This document shows positions 17,796-26,424 of a stretch of 64,000 nucleotides of DNA, one piece after another (position 1 is the first letter of the stretch; every line of letters starts with the position of its first letter). The stretch covers positions 127,349 through 191,348 of the forward strand of contig UCHV01000005.1 in NCBI GenBank assembly GCA_900472395.1, in the 5' to 3' direction. A program made the position numbers and the translations under genes. The DNA comes from Hyphomicrobiales bacterium. GTDB taxonomy: Bacteria; Pseudomonadota; Alphaproteobacteria; Rhizobiales; Rhizobiaceae. The notes under the pieces were generated by a model that did not search any database, had not been told where the DNA came from, and saw only the letters and a program-made list of their open reading frames with translations.

Positions 17796-18911
17796 TCAGC
17801 TGCGCCGAAAGCGATTGGCGGCCTCGACTGCCTTTTTCTGCACTTCCTCGTCGATCCCGAGATAGAAATCTTCCAGCACCGGGTCGGGCAGCCCTGCCCG
17901 GCGTGAAAGCACATACCATTTTGCAGCTTCCACCGGGTCAGGCCGGGTGCCGAGCGCATTGATGTAAAGATGCGCCAGCTTGTTCTGGGCCACGACATTT
18001 CCACGCACGGCGGCGATCCTGAGCCAGGTGAAACCCGCGTCGAAATCGCGCTCTCCACCAACGCCGTTCACCAGCCAGATGCCCATGTCGAGTTGCGCCG
18101 TGTCGAAACCGGCCTTGGCCGCCCGCTCCAGAAACTCGCGCGCCAGTCTGGTCTTTTCTGCCGGCAGATCCCTGATGGAGACATAAAGCTGCGAGACCGC
18201 ATATTGCGCATCCGCCAGCCCCTGCACGGCTGCCTTTTCATAAAAGGGCAGCGCCAGTTTCAGGCCCTTGTCGCCGGGGTTCTGGGATACCAGAATCTGC
18301 CCCCAGTTGAACTGTGCAGACGAATTGCCGGCCTCGGCCGCCTTGCGCATATATTCGTCAGCCTTGGCCTTGTCGTGTTTCACGCCGCGGCCGGAAATCA
18401 GCATCAGCGCATACTGGAACATGGCCGGCGGATCGCCACGCTCGGCCGCCTGGCCGAACCAGAAGGCGGCGGAATTGATATCCCGCTTGATGCCCTGCCC
18501 GCGCATGGTCATTTCGGCCACCAGCGTCTGGGAAGCTGCATCGCCCTTTTCCGCCTTGGGAAGGGCAATCGAAAGCGCGGTATTGTAAAGCCCGCGCTGA
18601 TAAGCGCCGTAGGCTTCGTCTATCTTGCCGGAAAACGGCTTTTCCGCAGGCAGAGCCGGCAGCGCCGTGCCCATGCGCTGGTAAAGCGTGATGCCGCTTG
18701 AGGGAATGTCGCCGCCCTGGCCGTTTTCACCGGCATCGCGCGCGCCACGAAACGATTGCGCACCTGATTCAACAGGGCGCGACACGGCGCGGGGCGTCGT
18801 TTTCGACTGCTGCGCTTCGGCAACTGTCGGCAGCAATGTCGAGACGATTGCCACGGCAGGCAGAAGGTTCTGAATCATCGATGTTTTAACGGCGCGGCTC
18901 ATGGAACCCAT
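17796..18911 (-). CDS. SEL1-repeat (TPR-like) periplasmic protein
   Basis: About 371 residues. A signal peptide (QNLLPAVAIVSTLLPTVAEA) is followed by a low-complexity linker and then about six SEL1-type repeats (A-x-x-W-F-x-x-A-A-E-x-G-x-x-x-A). Examples are AAFWFGQAAERGDPPAM and FLERAAKAGFDTAQLDMG. Such proteins scaffold protein-protein contacts, often in envelope or signalling processes; ExoR in this family group is one example, but similarity to ExoR itself cannot be judged. The ATG at 18911 overlaps the TGA of the upstream gene (TGATG), so translation is probably coupled. Confidence 0.85.
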   Translation of the reverse strand: MGSMSRAVKTSMIQNLLPAVAIVSTLLPTVAEAQQSKTTPRAVSRPVESGAQSFRGARDAGENGQGGDIPSSGITLYQRMGTALPALPAEKPFSGKIDEAYGAYQRGLYNTALSIALPKAEKGDAASQTLVAEMTMRGQGIKRDINSAAFWFGQAAERGDPPAMFQYALMLISGRGVKHDKAKADEYMRKAAEAGNSSAQFNWGQILVSQNPGDKGLKLALPFYEKAAVQGLADAQYAVSQLYVSIRDLPAEKTRLAREFLERAAKAGFDTAQLDMGIWLVNGVGGERDFDAGFTWLRIAAVRGNVVAQNKLAHLYINALGTRPDPVEAAKWYVLSRRAGLPDPVLEDFYLGIDEEVQKKAVEAANRFRRS

Positions 18912-19564
18912 CAAGCGCCAAACCGTGGCGCTTTTTCGTCCAAGGCCGCGTTGATTTCAGCGACGGCTGCTCGCGGGCCTTGCGGGTGAGAAAACACACC
19001 GAGGCGCATGGCGACGAACTCGGCACCCGACTCGGCAACGGTAACGGCGGAAGAGGCGTCCGTACCGCCCATGACGATGCAGGGAATTTCCACCATCGAC
19101 GACCACCATTCGCCGAGTGCCACGTTTTTCGGATGCGCTTCCGGCTTGATGTCGCCATCCAGCTTGCCGAAGAAAATGTAATCGGGACGCAATTCGCCGA
19201 CTTCCAGCGCCTTGTGGCGGTCGGCCGCCGCACCGGCACCGACCATCAGCTTCGGCGTGAATTTTTCGATTGCTTCGCCGAGTTCCTCCAGCGGGCCGGT
19301 GATGTGCAGGCCATCGGCCTTGGCACGACCGGCAACGCGGGTATCGCCGCAGATCATCGCTGCCGCGCCGGCTTCCTGGATGATCGGCACCAGTTTTTCG
19401 GCAAGCGCCTGAAACGCCTGTTCGGCCAGATCGTATTGCGACACGATGACGGAAGCGACATCGCCGCCGTCGAGCGCTGCGGAAAGCTGCTCCACAAGCG
19501 CTGCTTCATCCGCCATTTCGGGCAGGATCAGCACGAGGCGGCAGCGGTCTTCGGATGCGGACAT
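18911..19564 (-). CDS. thiamine phosphate synthase-like (ThiE/TenI fold) protein
   Basis: A 217-residue TIM-barrel protein. Seen: LVLILPEM at strand one, AAAMICGDTRVAGRAKADGLHI around residue 70, LMVGAGAAADRHKALEVGELRPDYIFFGKL, and IPCIVMGGTDASSAVTVAESGAEFVAMRLGVF, the barrel order of ThiE. The usual ThiE H-L-G-x-x-D-L motif is altered to HITGPLEEL, so it is a divergent paralog. Its activity in joining the thiazole and pyrimidine moieties is not certain. It is the first gene of a coupled pair with the SEL1 protein. Confidence 0.75.
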   Translation of the reverse strand: MSASEDRCRLVLILPEMADEAALVEQLSAALDGGDVASVIVSQYDLAEQAFQALAEKLVPIIQEAGAAAMICGDTRVAGRAKADGLHITGPLEELGEAIEKFTPKLMVGAGAAADRHKALEVGELRPDYIFFGKLDGDIKPEAHPKNVALGEWWSSMVEIPCIVMGGTDASSAVTVAESGAEFVAMRLGVFSHPQGPRAAVAEINAALDEKAPRFGA

Positions 19565-19674
19565 GGTGTTTCCATTTCTTCGAGTTGCGAGGCGAACCGT
19601 TTACCGGCATCGCGCCCTCGCCTTGTTGTGGCAAATTCGATAAACCGGAGCGGCACAAGGATCAACACCGCTTC

Positions 19675-20439
19675 ATGTTTCTCCCATCGCTCGATTTCTT
19701 TCTGGCGGCCATTCCAGCCGTGATTTTGGTCGGTCTTTCCAAGGGTGGCCTTGGTGGAGCGCTGGCGCTGATGGGTGTGCCGCTGATGGCGCTCGTCGTC
19801 GGGCCGGTGGAAGCGGCGGCAATCTTTCTGCCGATCCTGATCGTCATGGATATCGTGGCCTTGTGGGCCTGGCGCAATTTCAACGACACCAGAACGCTGC
19901 TGATGATCCTGCCCGGTGGCATTGTCGGCATCGCGCTCGGCTGGGCGACATCCGCCATGGTTTCGGCCGATGCGCTGCGTGTCGTCATTGCCGTCGCCAC
20001 CATTCTTTTCGCTCTGCGGTATTTCCAGCAAAAATGGATGACCCCGGCCGATAGCGAAACAGCCCCTTTGCCACACCGGCCGGTGGCGGCCAGCTTCTGG
20101 GGCATGTTGTCCGGTTACGCCAGCTTCGTTGCCCACGCAGGCGGGCCGCCTTTCCAGATCTACGTCATGCCGATGCGGCTCGATCCGCGCGCCTATACCG
20201 GTGCGAGCGTGCGGTTTTTCGCGCTGGTGAATGCGGTAAAGGTCATTCCCTATTTTGCGCTTGGCGCCTTCGATACCAAAAACCTGACCGCGTCCGCCAC
20301 GTTGTTGCCGGTCGCATTTCTCGCCACCATGGCCGGCGCCGCATTGGTGCGTCGCATGAAGATCGAGTTGTTCTATCCGCTGATGTATGCGCTGGCGCTT
20401 GCAGCCGGCCTCAAGCTTCTGTGGGACGGGTTGATGTAG
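19675..20439 (+). CDS. TauE/SafE-family sulfite exporter-like permease
   Basis: A 254-residue inner-membrane protein with about eight helices. Seen: the N-terminal PAVILVGLSKGGLGGALALMGVPLMAL and the half-way motif ASFVAHAGGPPFQIYVMP, both typical of the TauE/SafE (DUF81) family, which moves sulfite or sulfoacetate-type anions. The frame is open 40 codons upstream, but MFLPSLDFFLA at 19675 is the family-like start. The substrate is inferred only from family. Confidence 0.85.
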   Translation: MFLPSLDFFLAAIPAVILVGLSKGGLGGALALMGVPLMALVVGPVEAAAIFLPILIVMDIVALWAWRNFNDTRTLLMILPGGIVGIALGWATSAMVSADALRVVIAVATILFALRYFQQKWMTPADSETAPLPHRPVAASFWGMLSGYASFVAHAGGPPFQIYVMPMRLDPRAYTGASVRFFALVNAVKVIPYFALGAFDTKNLTASATLLPVAFLATMAGAALVRRMKIELFYPLMYALALAAGLKLLWDGLM

Positions 20440-20530
20440 ATGCCGCACACGAGAGTGTGACCAGAACAAATCCTGCTGCACCGCACAATGTGCCTTGCTG
20501 GTACACTATCCTTGAGTGTAGCGTGGCCGC

Positions 20531-20800
20531 ATGACAGCCCTTGACCCCTTCACCGCCATCGCCGATCCCAACCGGCGATATCTGCTTGAAGAACTCAGGC
20601 GGACACCCAAGACAGTCAATGAATTGGCCAAAGGATTGCCGATCAGCCGGCCGGCCGTCTCGCAACATCTCAAGGCGCTGCTCGACTGCAATCTGGTGAC
20701 CGTCACCTCCGAAGGCACGCGGCGCATCTATGCGATCAACGCCAGCGGCTTCGACAGGCTGAACCTGTGGCTCGATCAATTCTGGGGCAATGACGCATAA
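20531..20800 (+). CDS. ArsR-type winged-helix repressor
   Basis: An 89-residue protein. Seen: the ArsR-like layout IADPNRRYLLEELRRTPKTVNELAKGL, the recognition helix region ISRPAVSQHLKALLDCNLV, and the wing TSEGTRRIYAI. There are no cysteine metal-binding motifs, so it belongs to the non-metal group that usually pairs with an AHSA1/SRPBCC protein. None lies in the next bases, as its neighbour is on the other strand. DNA binding as a homodimer is inferred. Confidence 0.88.
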   Translation: MTALDPFTAIADPNRRYLLEELRRTPKTVNELAKGLPISRPAVSQHLKALLDCNLVTVTSEGTRRIYAINASGFDRLNLWLDQFWGNDA

Positions 20801-20906
20801 CGGCGGCGTGTTCATCCAACTGTTTAGATCGATGAACCGGCTTCTCAGCGAATGCGCGTTAAGCATCTGTTTACGCTGATTATATTTTGCAATTTCTGAA
20901 AGAAAC

Positions 20907-20951
20907 GAAAAAGCCGCCGCCGAACCACCTCATGGGCATCCGGCGACGGCT
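20907..20951 (-). terminator. terminator of the small DUF465 gene
   Basis: On the minus strand AGCCGTCGCCG pairs with CGGCGGCGGCT (one mismatch) across an 18-nt loop, followed by TTTTTCG. Confidence 0.75.
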
Positions 20952-20974
20952 CGAAACTTTTTACTCAAATATGT

Positions 20975-21151
20975 TTAGTGACGCGTAGAACCTTTCAAAC
21001 GTTCCAGCTCATCTTTGATACGCAGTTTGCGTCTTTTCAGGTGGGCAATCTCCTGATCGTCGGTGGAGGGAGACGCAAGAACACTTTGAAGTTCGTCCTC
21101 AAGAACCTCGTGTTTCTTCTCGAGCGATGCAATATGAGCCTGTACGGTCAT
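20975..21151 (-). CDS. DUF465 (YdcH-like) small coiled-coil protein
   Basis: A 58-residue protein read by hand from the minus strand: it starts MTVQAHIASLEKKHEVLEDE and ends KDELERLKGSTRH. It is a hairpin of two helices with the DUF465 pattern L-K-x-x-K-L-x-I-K-D-E-L. AAGGAA lies upstream of the ATG. A second DUF465 gene sits 400 bp away on the other strand. Function unknown in both. Confidence 0.85.
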   Translation of the reverse strand: MTVQAHIASLEKKHEVLEDELQSVLASPSTDDQEIAHLKRRKLRIKDELERLKGSTRH

Positions 21152-21213
21152 GTGGCATATCCTTCCTTATAGTACCTGCCTCCTAACCATCCAATCGGCA
21201 GGAGGCTTCAGGT

Positions 21214-21456
21214 TTACGAAGGAAGTGTGACACGATCAAAGCCGGATGTCGAAGGTGAAATCTTGATAAGAACGCGGCAAATTCGTGGCATTGATAACGA
21301 ATTATGATCGATATCTAAAATAAAATTGCGTTGCGTTATTCGGCTACCGTCAGCGCGCAAAACCGGTCCAATATGAACCTGAGCGTCGCCGGGGATCGGT
21401 CGCATCCATTTCCGCTGGAATACGGAAGTTGTGTTCTGCGGTAACCGTCGCTTCAT
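21214..21456 (-). CDS. hypothetical protein, doubtful
   Basis: An open frame of 80 codons starts MKRRLPQNTTSVFQRKW and sits between two DUF465 genes. Base composition is lower in GC than its neighbours and no family is recognised. It could instead be the leader region of the two divergent DUF465 genes. Confidence 0.3.
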   Translation of the reverse strand: MKRRLPQNTTSVFQRKWMRPIPGDAQVHIGPVLRADGSRITQRNFILDIDHNSLSMPRICRVLIKISPSTSGFDRVTLPS

Positions 21457-21559
21457 TTGACGCTTTGTCAGACTAGTCCTTCCACGAGTTTGATGGTAGG
21501 AGCTTGCGCGATATTTCAGGGTCCTTCAGAGGCCCGGAACGGGAATGGGGACAGGAATT

Positions 21560-21763
21560 ATGGCAGATCAGGAGCAGGCGGATATCAGGCTCGCGCTGGC
21601 AAGGTTGCGGCAGGAGCATGAGGATTACGACGTCGCCATCAATGCCATGCTGAAAGTCGGCGCCGACGCCCTTCGCGTTCAGCGCATGAAGAAGAAGAAG
21701 CTTGTCATCAAGGACAAGATGACCCAGCTCGAAGATCAGATCCTTCCCGACATCATTGCCTGA
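21560..21763 (+). CDS. DUF465 (YdcH-like) protein upstream of purE
   Basis: A 67-residue helical protein with [19 protein letters not shown] and [27 protein letters not shown], the family's two-helix pattern. The frame is open from 21545, but ATG 21560 gives the usual start MADQEQA. It ends 11 bp before the purE GTG, so it is probably the first gene of a DUF465-purE-purK unit. The function is unknown. Confidence 0.88.
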   Translation: MADQEQADIRLALARLRQEHEDYDVAINAMLKVGADALRVQRMKKKKLVIKDKMTQLEDQILPDIIA

Positions 21764-21774
21764 AAGGTTTTGCC

Positions 21775-22272
21775 GTGACCGACAGACCCGCCGTCGCCAT
21801 CATCATGGGTAGCCAGTCCGACTGGGAGACCATGAAGAACGCTGCCGATACGCTCGATGCGCTCGATATCGGTTACGAAGCCCGGATCGTCTCGGCCCAC
21901 CGCACGCCGGACCGCATGTACGAATTCGCCAAGGGCGCGCGGCACGAAGGCTTCAAGGTCATCATCGCCGGTGCCGGCGGCGCGGCACATCTTCCGGGCA
22001 TGACCGCATCGCTGACGCCCCTGCCGGTCTTCGGCGTGCCGGTGCAATCCAAAACCATGAGCGGCCTCGACAGCCTATATTCGATCGTGCAGATGCCGGG
22101 CGGCATCCCTGTCGGGACAATGGCAATCGGTCGCGCCGGCGCCATCAACGCCGCGCTGATGGCAGCGGCCGTGCTGGCGCTTTCCGACGAAGATCTAGCC
22201 GACCGTCTCGACATCTACCGCGCCGAGCACACCGCATCGGTTGCCGAATACCCGAGCGACGAGGCTCCCTGA
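21775..22272 (+). CDS. purE: N5-carboxyaminoimidazole ribonucleotide mutase
   Basis: A 165-residue class I PurE that converts N5-CAIR to CAIR in purine synthesis. Seen: [11 protein letters not shown] at the N-terminus, [13 protein letters not shown] near residue 41, and [12 protein letters not shown] near 63, which line the active site. Also seen are [33 protein letters not shown] and NAAL. It starts with GTG at 21775. Its partner purK follows after five bases, which is the usual pairing for the two-step PurK-PurE route. Confidence 0.97.
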   Translation: MTDRPAVAIIMGSQSDWETMKNAADTLDALDIGYEARIVSAHRTPDRMYEFAKGARHEGFKVIIAGAGGAAHLPGMTASLTPLPVFGVPVQSKTMSGLDSLYSIVQMPGGIPVGTMAIGRAGAINAALMAAAVLALSDEDLADRLDIYRAEHTASVAEYPSDEAP

Positions 22273-22277
22273 ACCGC

Positions 22278-23339
22278 ATGACCAACAAGATGAAGACGAT
22301 CGGCATTATCGGCGGCGGCCAGCTGGGCCGCATGCTGGCAATGGCCGCTGCCCGCCTGAACTTTGCAACCATCATTCTGGAGCCGCAGGCAGACTGTCCG
22401 GCAGCCCAGGTGGCGAATGCGCAGATCACCGCAGCGTACGACGATCCGGCAGCGCTGGCCGAACTGGCAAGCCGCTGCGATATCGTCACCTACGAATTCG
22501 AAAACGTGCCCGTTGCCGCCGCCGAGACCCTGGCGCGCAGCGTACCGGTCTATCCGCCGGCAAAGGCGCTCGACGTCGCGCAGGACCGCCTGACCGAAAA
22601 ACGCTTCCTGAACAGTTGCGGCATCGAGACGGCAAAGTTTCACGCCGTCGATAGCCAGGCCGACCTTGAGGCAGCCCTTGCCGATTTCGGCGGACAGGGC
22701 GTTCTGAAAACCTGCCGCATGGGTTATGACGGCAAGGGCCAGCGCGTCTTCCGCGGCGGCGAAGACCTCACCGGCGCCTTCGATGCGCTCGGCGGCGTGC
22801 CGCTGATCCTGGAAAGTTTCGTCGCCTTCGAACGCGAAATCTCGATCATCGCCGCCCGCGGCATCGACGGGTCTGTTGCCTGTTACGATCCGGCCGAAAA
22901 CGTCCATCGCAACGGCATTCTGCACACCTCCACCCTGCCCGCTCGCGTACTCGACACGACGGCGCAGACCGCACGTGAAGCAGCGCAAAAGCTGCTGGCC
23001 GCGCTCGATTATGTCGGCGTCATCGGCATGGAGTTTTTCGTGATGCCGGATGGCGGGTTGATCGCCAACGAGATCGCACCGCGCGTCCACAATTCCGGCC
23101 ACTGGACGGAAGCCGCCTGCATCGTCTCGCAGTTCGAACAACATGTTCGCGCAGTCGCCGGAATTACCCTCGGCAATCCCGTGCGCCATTCCGACTGCGT
23201 CATGACCAACCTGATCGGCGACGATATCAACGACCTGCCGGAATGGCTGAAGCGCAAAAACGCCTATGTGCATCTCTACGGCAAGGCGGAAGCCCGGCCC
23301 GGCCGCAAGATGGGCCACGTCACCCAGCTGCTCGACTGA
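22278..23339 (+). CDS. purK: N5-carboxyaminoimidazole ribonucleotide synthase
   Basis: A 353-residue ATP-grasp enzyme that carboxylates AIR with bicarbonate and ATP. Seen: IGIIGGGQLGRMLAMAA, TYEFENVPV, KTCRMGYDGKGQ in the ATP-grasp region, and IANEIAPRVHNSGHWT at the metal/phosphate site near residue 260. It is the last gene of the purine unit. In-frame ATGs at 22278 and 22290 are both possible starts. Confidence 0.97.
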   Translation: MTNKMKTIGIIGGGQLGRMLAMAAARLNFATIILEPQADCPAAQVANAQITAAYDDPAALAELASRCDIVTYEFENVPVAAAETLARSVPVYPPAKALDVAQDRLTEKRFLNSCGIETAKFHAVDSQADLEAALADFGGQGVLKTCRMGYDGKGQRVFRGGEDLTGAFDALGGVPLILESFVAFEREISIIAARGIDGSVACYDPAENVHRNGILHTSTLPARVLDTTAQTAREAAQKLLAALDYVGVIGMEFFVMPDGGLIANEIAPRVHNSGHWTEAACIVSQFEQHVRAVAGITLGNPVRHSDCVMTNLIGDDINDLPEWLKRKNAYVHLYGKAEARPGRKMGHVTQLLD

Positions 23340-23551
23340 TTGAGGGCGATTCTCCCACGCACCGGGAATAGCCTCCCCCATCCCCCTATAGAACCGGGGC
23401 CGGCGGGGCTTTTCCCCCGTGCCCGCTGATCCGTGTGAAAATGGCCGCCACAACCGGCATCCGACCGGGCATTGCGTGGGTTGCTTACTCAAAAAAACGT
23501 AAAGTATCCCCATCTCTACCGCCGCAAGCCCGCGAAATCAGCGTCATATGG

Positions 23552-23580
23552 TTGACATGCGGCACCCCTCGGGTTATCTC
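23552..23580 (+). promoter_or_regulatory. sigma-70-type promoter upstream of rpmJ
   Basis: TTGACA and TATCTC are 17 bases apart. The expected start is near 23587, which places the hairpin at 23592-23632 in the leader of rpmJ. Confidence 0.6.
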
Positions 23581-23591
23581 GACGCCAACCT

Positions 23592-23634
23592 AAAGGCGCG
23601 CCATCCTTTGAAGACCAAAGCGGCGCGCTTTTGA
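23592..23634 (+). terminator. terminator-like hairpin in the rpmJ leader
   Basis: AAAGGCGCGCC pairs with GGCGCGCTTT (one bulged G), an inner CTTTG/CAAAG stem caps it, and TTTTG follows. It lies between the promoter and the rpmJ start, so it could act as an attenuator, or simply terminate upstream transcription. Confidence 0.55.
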
Positions 23635-23683
23635 TTGATAGAGACAAGCGGCCAAACGGCCCACAGACTGCTGGATCAAGGCA

Positions 23684-23809
23684 ATGAAGATCAAGAACTC
23701 GCTCAAGGCGCTGAAGGCTCGTCACCGCGATAACCGTCTGGTTCGCCGCAAGGGCCGCATTTACATCATCAACAAGCAGAACCCGCGCTTCAAGGCCCGT
23801 CAGGGCTGA
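23684..23809 (+). CDS. rpmJ: 50S ribosomal protein L36 (bL36), Cys-free form
   Basis: A 41-residue protein starting [20 protein letters not shown] and ending [12 protein letters not shown]. This is the longer alphaproteobacterial form with no zinc-binding cysteines. The ATG follows CAAGGCA. It stands alone between purK and a TPR gene. Confidence 0.95.
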   Translation: MKIKNSLKALKARHRDNRLVRRKGRIYIINKQNPRFKARQG

Positions 23810-23909
23810 TGCCGGTCGGCGGCTTTTCATCAGGCCGCCACGGATCACTTTGTTGATAACGAACCGAATTCGGTTTGATATTAAGCGCAGGCGGATTATC
23901 TTTTCCGCC

Positions 23910-24677
23910 ATGCGCTTTTTCCGTTTTACCGTCCCGTTCGCCCTTGCCCTCGCCGCCATGCCGCTGTCAGGCTTCACGCCGATCAGCCTTGCTTTCGCGC
24001 AGGAAACGCCGAATGGCGCGCTGCCGGGTAACGATAGTCTTCCAGGCGTCACCATCCCGCCTAAATCCAGGGCACCCGATCAGCCGTTGCCACCGCTGCC
24101 GGAGCGCCATGTCGATACGCCGCCATCGCCAAGTGCAAAGGCACCGGAGCAGGCAGCCAAGTCGCCTCCTGTCGCACCAGCGGAAAACCTGTCTCCCGAA
24201 GCCAAGATCGACAGCCTGCTGGCCAGGCTGAAGCGTGAAAGCGATCCGGACAAGGCAAAAAGCATCGCCGAAGAGATCCAGACCGACTGGAGCGAGTCGG
24301 GCAGCCCGACCGTCGATCTTCTTCTTCAGTGGGCATCCGAAGCGGTGGAAAAGAAGAACAACGGCGCAGCGATGGATTTCCTCGACCGCGCCACGATCAT
24401 CGATCCGGATTTCACCGGCTCCTGGCACCAGCGCGCCACGCTGCATTACACGATGGGCGACCCGCGCAAGGCGATGGCCGATATCAACGAAGTGCTGAAA
24501 CGCGAGCCCCGCCATTTTGGCGCCATCGCAGGCATGGCGGCGATCCTGATGGAAGCCGAACAGGATGCCTTGGCCGAAAAGGCTCTTGAACAATATCTGG
24601 CAATCTACCCGGCAGACAAGGAAGCTCGCGAGCAGATGGAAAAGCTGGCGGAAAAAATCGCCGGCAGCCGGACGTAA
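23910..24677 (+). CDS. TPR-repeat secreted protein
   Basis: About 255 residues. It begins with a signal peptide (MRFFRFTVPFALALAAMPL ... AFAQ), then a Pro-rich linker (about 30-90) and a helical domain with two to three TPR units, for example DFLDRATIIDPDFTGSWHQRATLHYTMGD. The frame is open from 23850, but ATG 23910 starts the signal peptide. The likely role is a periplasmic protein-binding scaffold. It has no recognised specific partner. Confidence 0.82.
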   Translation: MRFFRFTVPFALALAAMPLSGFTPISLAFAQETPNGALPGNDSLPGVTIPPKSRAPDQPLPPLPERHVDTPPSPSAKAPEQAAKSPPVAPAENLSPEAKIDSLLARLKRESDPDKAKSIAEEIQTDWSESGSPTVDLLLQWASEAVEKKNNGAAMDFLDRATIIDPDFTGSWHQRATLHYTMGDPRKAMADINEVLKREPRHFGAIAGMAAILMEAEQDALAEKALEQYLAIYPADKEAREQMEKLAEKIAGSRT

Positions 24678-24726
24678 TCAGGTGGGTGGCGGAAACTTAC
24701 AGGCCACATAGCCCGTTATGCCGTGA

Positions 24727-25812
24727 ATGCCACACCTCGCCCGCAAAAAGCCATCCAGACGTTCCCGCATCATGATCACAGCCCTTGTCGTTTTCGCTCT
24801 CCTGCTTGCCACCGGTTTCGGGTTCACGGCATGGCAGGCCGCCGCCATCGAGCGCCGCTTTCCCAACATCGGCACGCTGACGGATATCGGCGGCTACCGC
24901 ATGAACGCGCTGCATGTGCCGGCCGGCGAAAATGCCGATCTGCCGCCGCTGGTCTTCATTCACGGCGCCAGCGGCAATCTGCGCGATCAGGCAGCCGCTT
25001 TCCTCGGTCCCATGCGCGGTCGCGCTGAAATGCTGTTCGTCGACCGCCCCGGCCACGGTTATTCCGAACGCGGCGGCCACGAAAACGATACGCCCGACGG
25101 CCAGGCCGCCGCCATCGCCAGGCTGATGGACGCCTATGGCATGAAGCGCGCCGTCATCGTCTCTCATTCCTTCGGCGGTGCGATTGCGGCAAGTTTTGCC
25201 GTCTTCCATCCGGAAAAGACCGCCGGTCTTGTGTTCCTGTCGCCCGCCACCCATCCATGGCCGGGTGGCGTCGATTGGTATTATAGCCTCGCGCCAAAGC
25301 CGGTCATCGGCTGGCTGTTCACCCGCCTCGTCTCACTGCCGGCCGGCCTCTTCCTGATGGATGGCGCGACCAAATCGGTGTTCAGCCCCAACCAGCGGCG
25401 TGACCGTTATGTCGAGGAAGGAGCGCCCGCTCTCGTTCTTCGTCCGGACACGTTTCGCGCCAACGCCACCGATGTCTTCAATCTGCATGACTACGTGACC
25501 CGCATCGCCCCGCGCTATCGCGAGATCAAGGCCCCGACAGTCATCATCACCGGCGACAGCGATCCGGTGGTTCTGGAAGAGATCCACTCGCAGGGTCTTG
25601 CCCGCGATATTGCCGGCTCGCAACTGGTCATGGTCCACGGCCTCGGCCATAAGCCGGATTATGTCGTCACCGACCTCTGCATCGCGGCCATCGAAAAGGT
25701 GGCAGGGCTCAATCGCGACCTGCAGGCAACCGCAAGGGCTGCGGAAGCACGGCTGCAACAGCGCGGCGTGCCGGCACAGCCGGCAGTCGGAGTGGCTATC
25801 GAGAAGAACTGA
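24727..25812 (+). CDS. alpha/beta hydrolase, membrane-anchored
   Basis: A 361-residue protein. An N-terminal hydrophobic segment (ALVVFALLLATGFGFTAW, about residues 18-36) may anchor it. The hydrolase core carries the oxyanion region FIHGASGNLRDQ near residue 78, the nucleophile elbow SHSFGGA near 145, the Asp region TGDSDPVV and the likely catalytic His in HGLGHKPDY. It is an esterase or related enzyme of unknown substrate. An alternative start at ATG 24772 would begin just at the anchor. Confidence 0.85.
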   Translation: MPHLARKKPSRRSRIMITALVVFALLLATGFGFTAWQAAAIERRFPNIGTLTDIGGYRMNALHVPAGENADLPPLVFIHGASGNLRDQAAAFLGPMRGRAEMLFVDRPGHGYSERGGHENDTPDGQAAAIARLMDAYGMKRAVIVSHSFGGAIAASFAVFHPEKTAGLVFLSPATHPWPGGVDWYYSLAPKPVIGWLFTRLVSLPAGLFLMDGATKSVFSPNQRRDRYVEEGAPALVLRPDTFRANATDVFNLHDYVTRIAPRYREIKAPTVIITGDSDPVVLEEIHSQGLARDIAGSQLVMVHGLGHKPDYVVTDLCIAAIEKVAGLNRDLQATARAAEARLQQRGVPAQPAVGVAIEKN

Positions 25813-25818
25813 GGGCGT

Positions 25819-26349
25819 TCAACTTTTCGGATGCCGATACACCAGGTCCGCCGGATCATGCCGTGCCGCGTCCGCATCCAGAACAGCACCCAGCCTCTCC
25901 GCCAATCGGCATGACGCGGCGTTTTCGGGATGGATATAACTCACCAGCGTTTCGAGCCTGAGCGTCTCGAAAGCCCAATTCCGCAGAGCGGTCGCCGCCT
26001 CGGATGCGTAGCCCCTGCCCTCGAAACCGGGATAGAGCATCCAGCCCAATTCATGTTCGGGAAACAGCGGTCCGCCATTGAGCCCCACCTGGCCGGCACA
26101 TTCTCCGGCCGCCGCCTCGCCCTCGCGCACCTCGATCATCAGCGCGCCGTGGCCAAGCAAATGCCATTGCGCCACGTCATGACAGAACATGCCCCAGGCG
26201 ATTGCCTCCTCATGCGGGCCGCCCATGTAGGTGGAACGGTCCGTTGCCATGAAGGCGGCATAAGCCGGCCAATCTTCCATGCGCGGCGCCCGCAATATCA
26301 GGCGCGAGCTCACGAGGGTGGGGATTGTGGGTGTCGGCAAAGGGCTCAT
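25819..26349 (-). CDS. GNAT-family N-acetyltransferase (RimJ-like)
   Basis: A 176-residue protein. Seen: TPTIPTLVSSRLILRAPRMEDW, MGGPH, HELGWMLYPGFEGRGYASEAATALRNWAF (the acetyl-CoA pyrophosphate loop Q/R-G-x-G-x-A) and VSYIHPENAASCRLAERLGA. This is the layout of RimJ/RimL-type acetyltransferases. The frame is open to 26412, but that stretch holds the pyk terminator, so ATG 26349 is the logical start. The target amine is unknown. Confidence 0.87.
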   Translation of the reverse strand: MSPLPTPTIPTLVSSRLILRAPRMEDWPAYAAFMATDRSTYMGGPHEEAIAWGMFCHDVAQWHLLGHGALMIEVREGEAAAGECAGQVGLNGGPLFPEHELGWMLYPGFEGRGYASEAATALRNWAFETLRLETLVSYIHPENAASCRLAERLGAVLDADAARHDPADLVYRHPKS

Positions 26350-26365
26350 GGAAAGACAACCTTTC

Positions 26366-26394
26366 AAAAGAAAACGGCCGGATTGCTCCGGCCG
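26366..26394 (-). terminator. Rho-independent terminator after pyk
   Basis: On the minus strand CGGCCGGA pairs with TCCGGCCG through a GCAA tetraloop, followed by TTTTCTTTT. Confidence 0.88.
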
Positions 26395-26424
26395 CTCGAA
26401 TGTTTTCATCAAACCTGAAGAGGC

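Noticed and set aside
20978-21172. Plus-strand 64-codon ORF
   Set aside because: The minus strand here encodes a perfect DUF465 protein with its own terminator.
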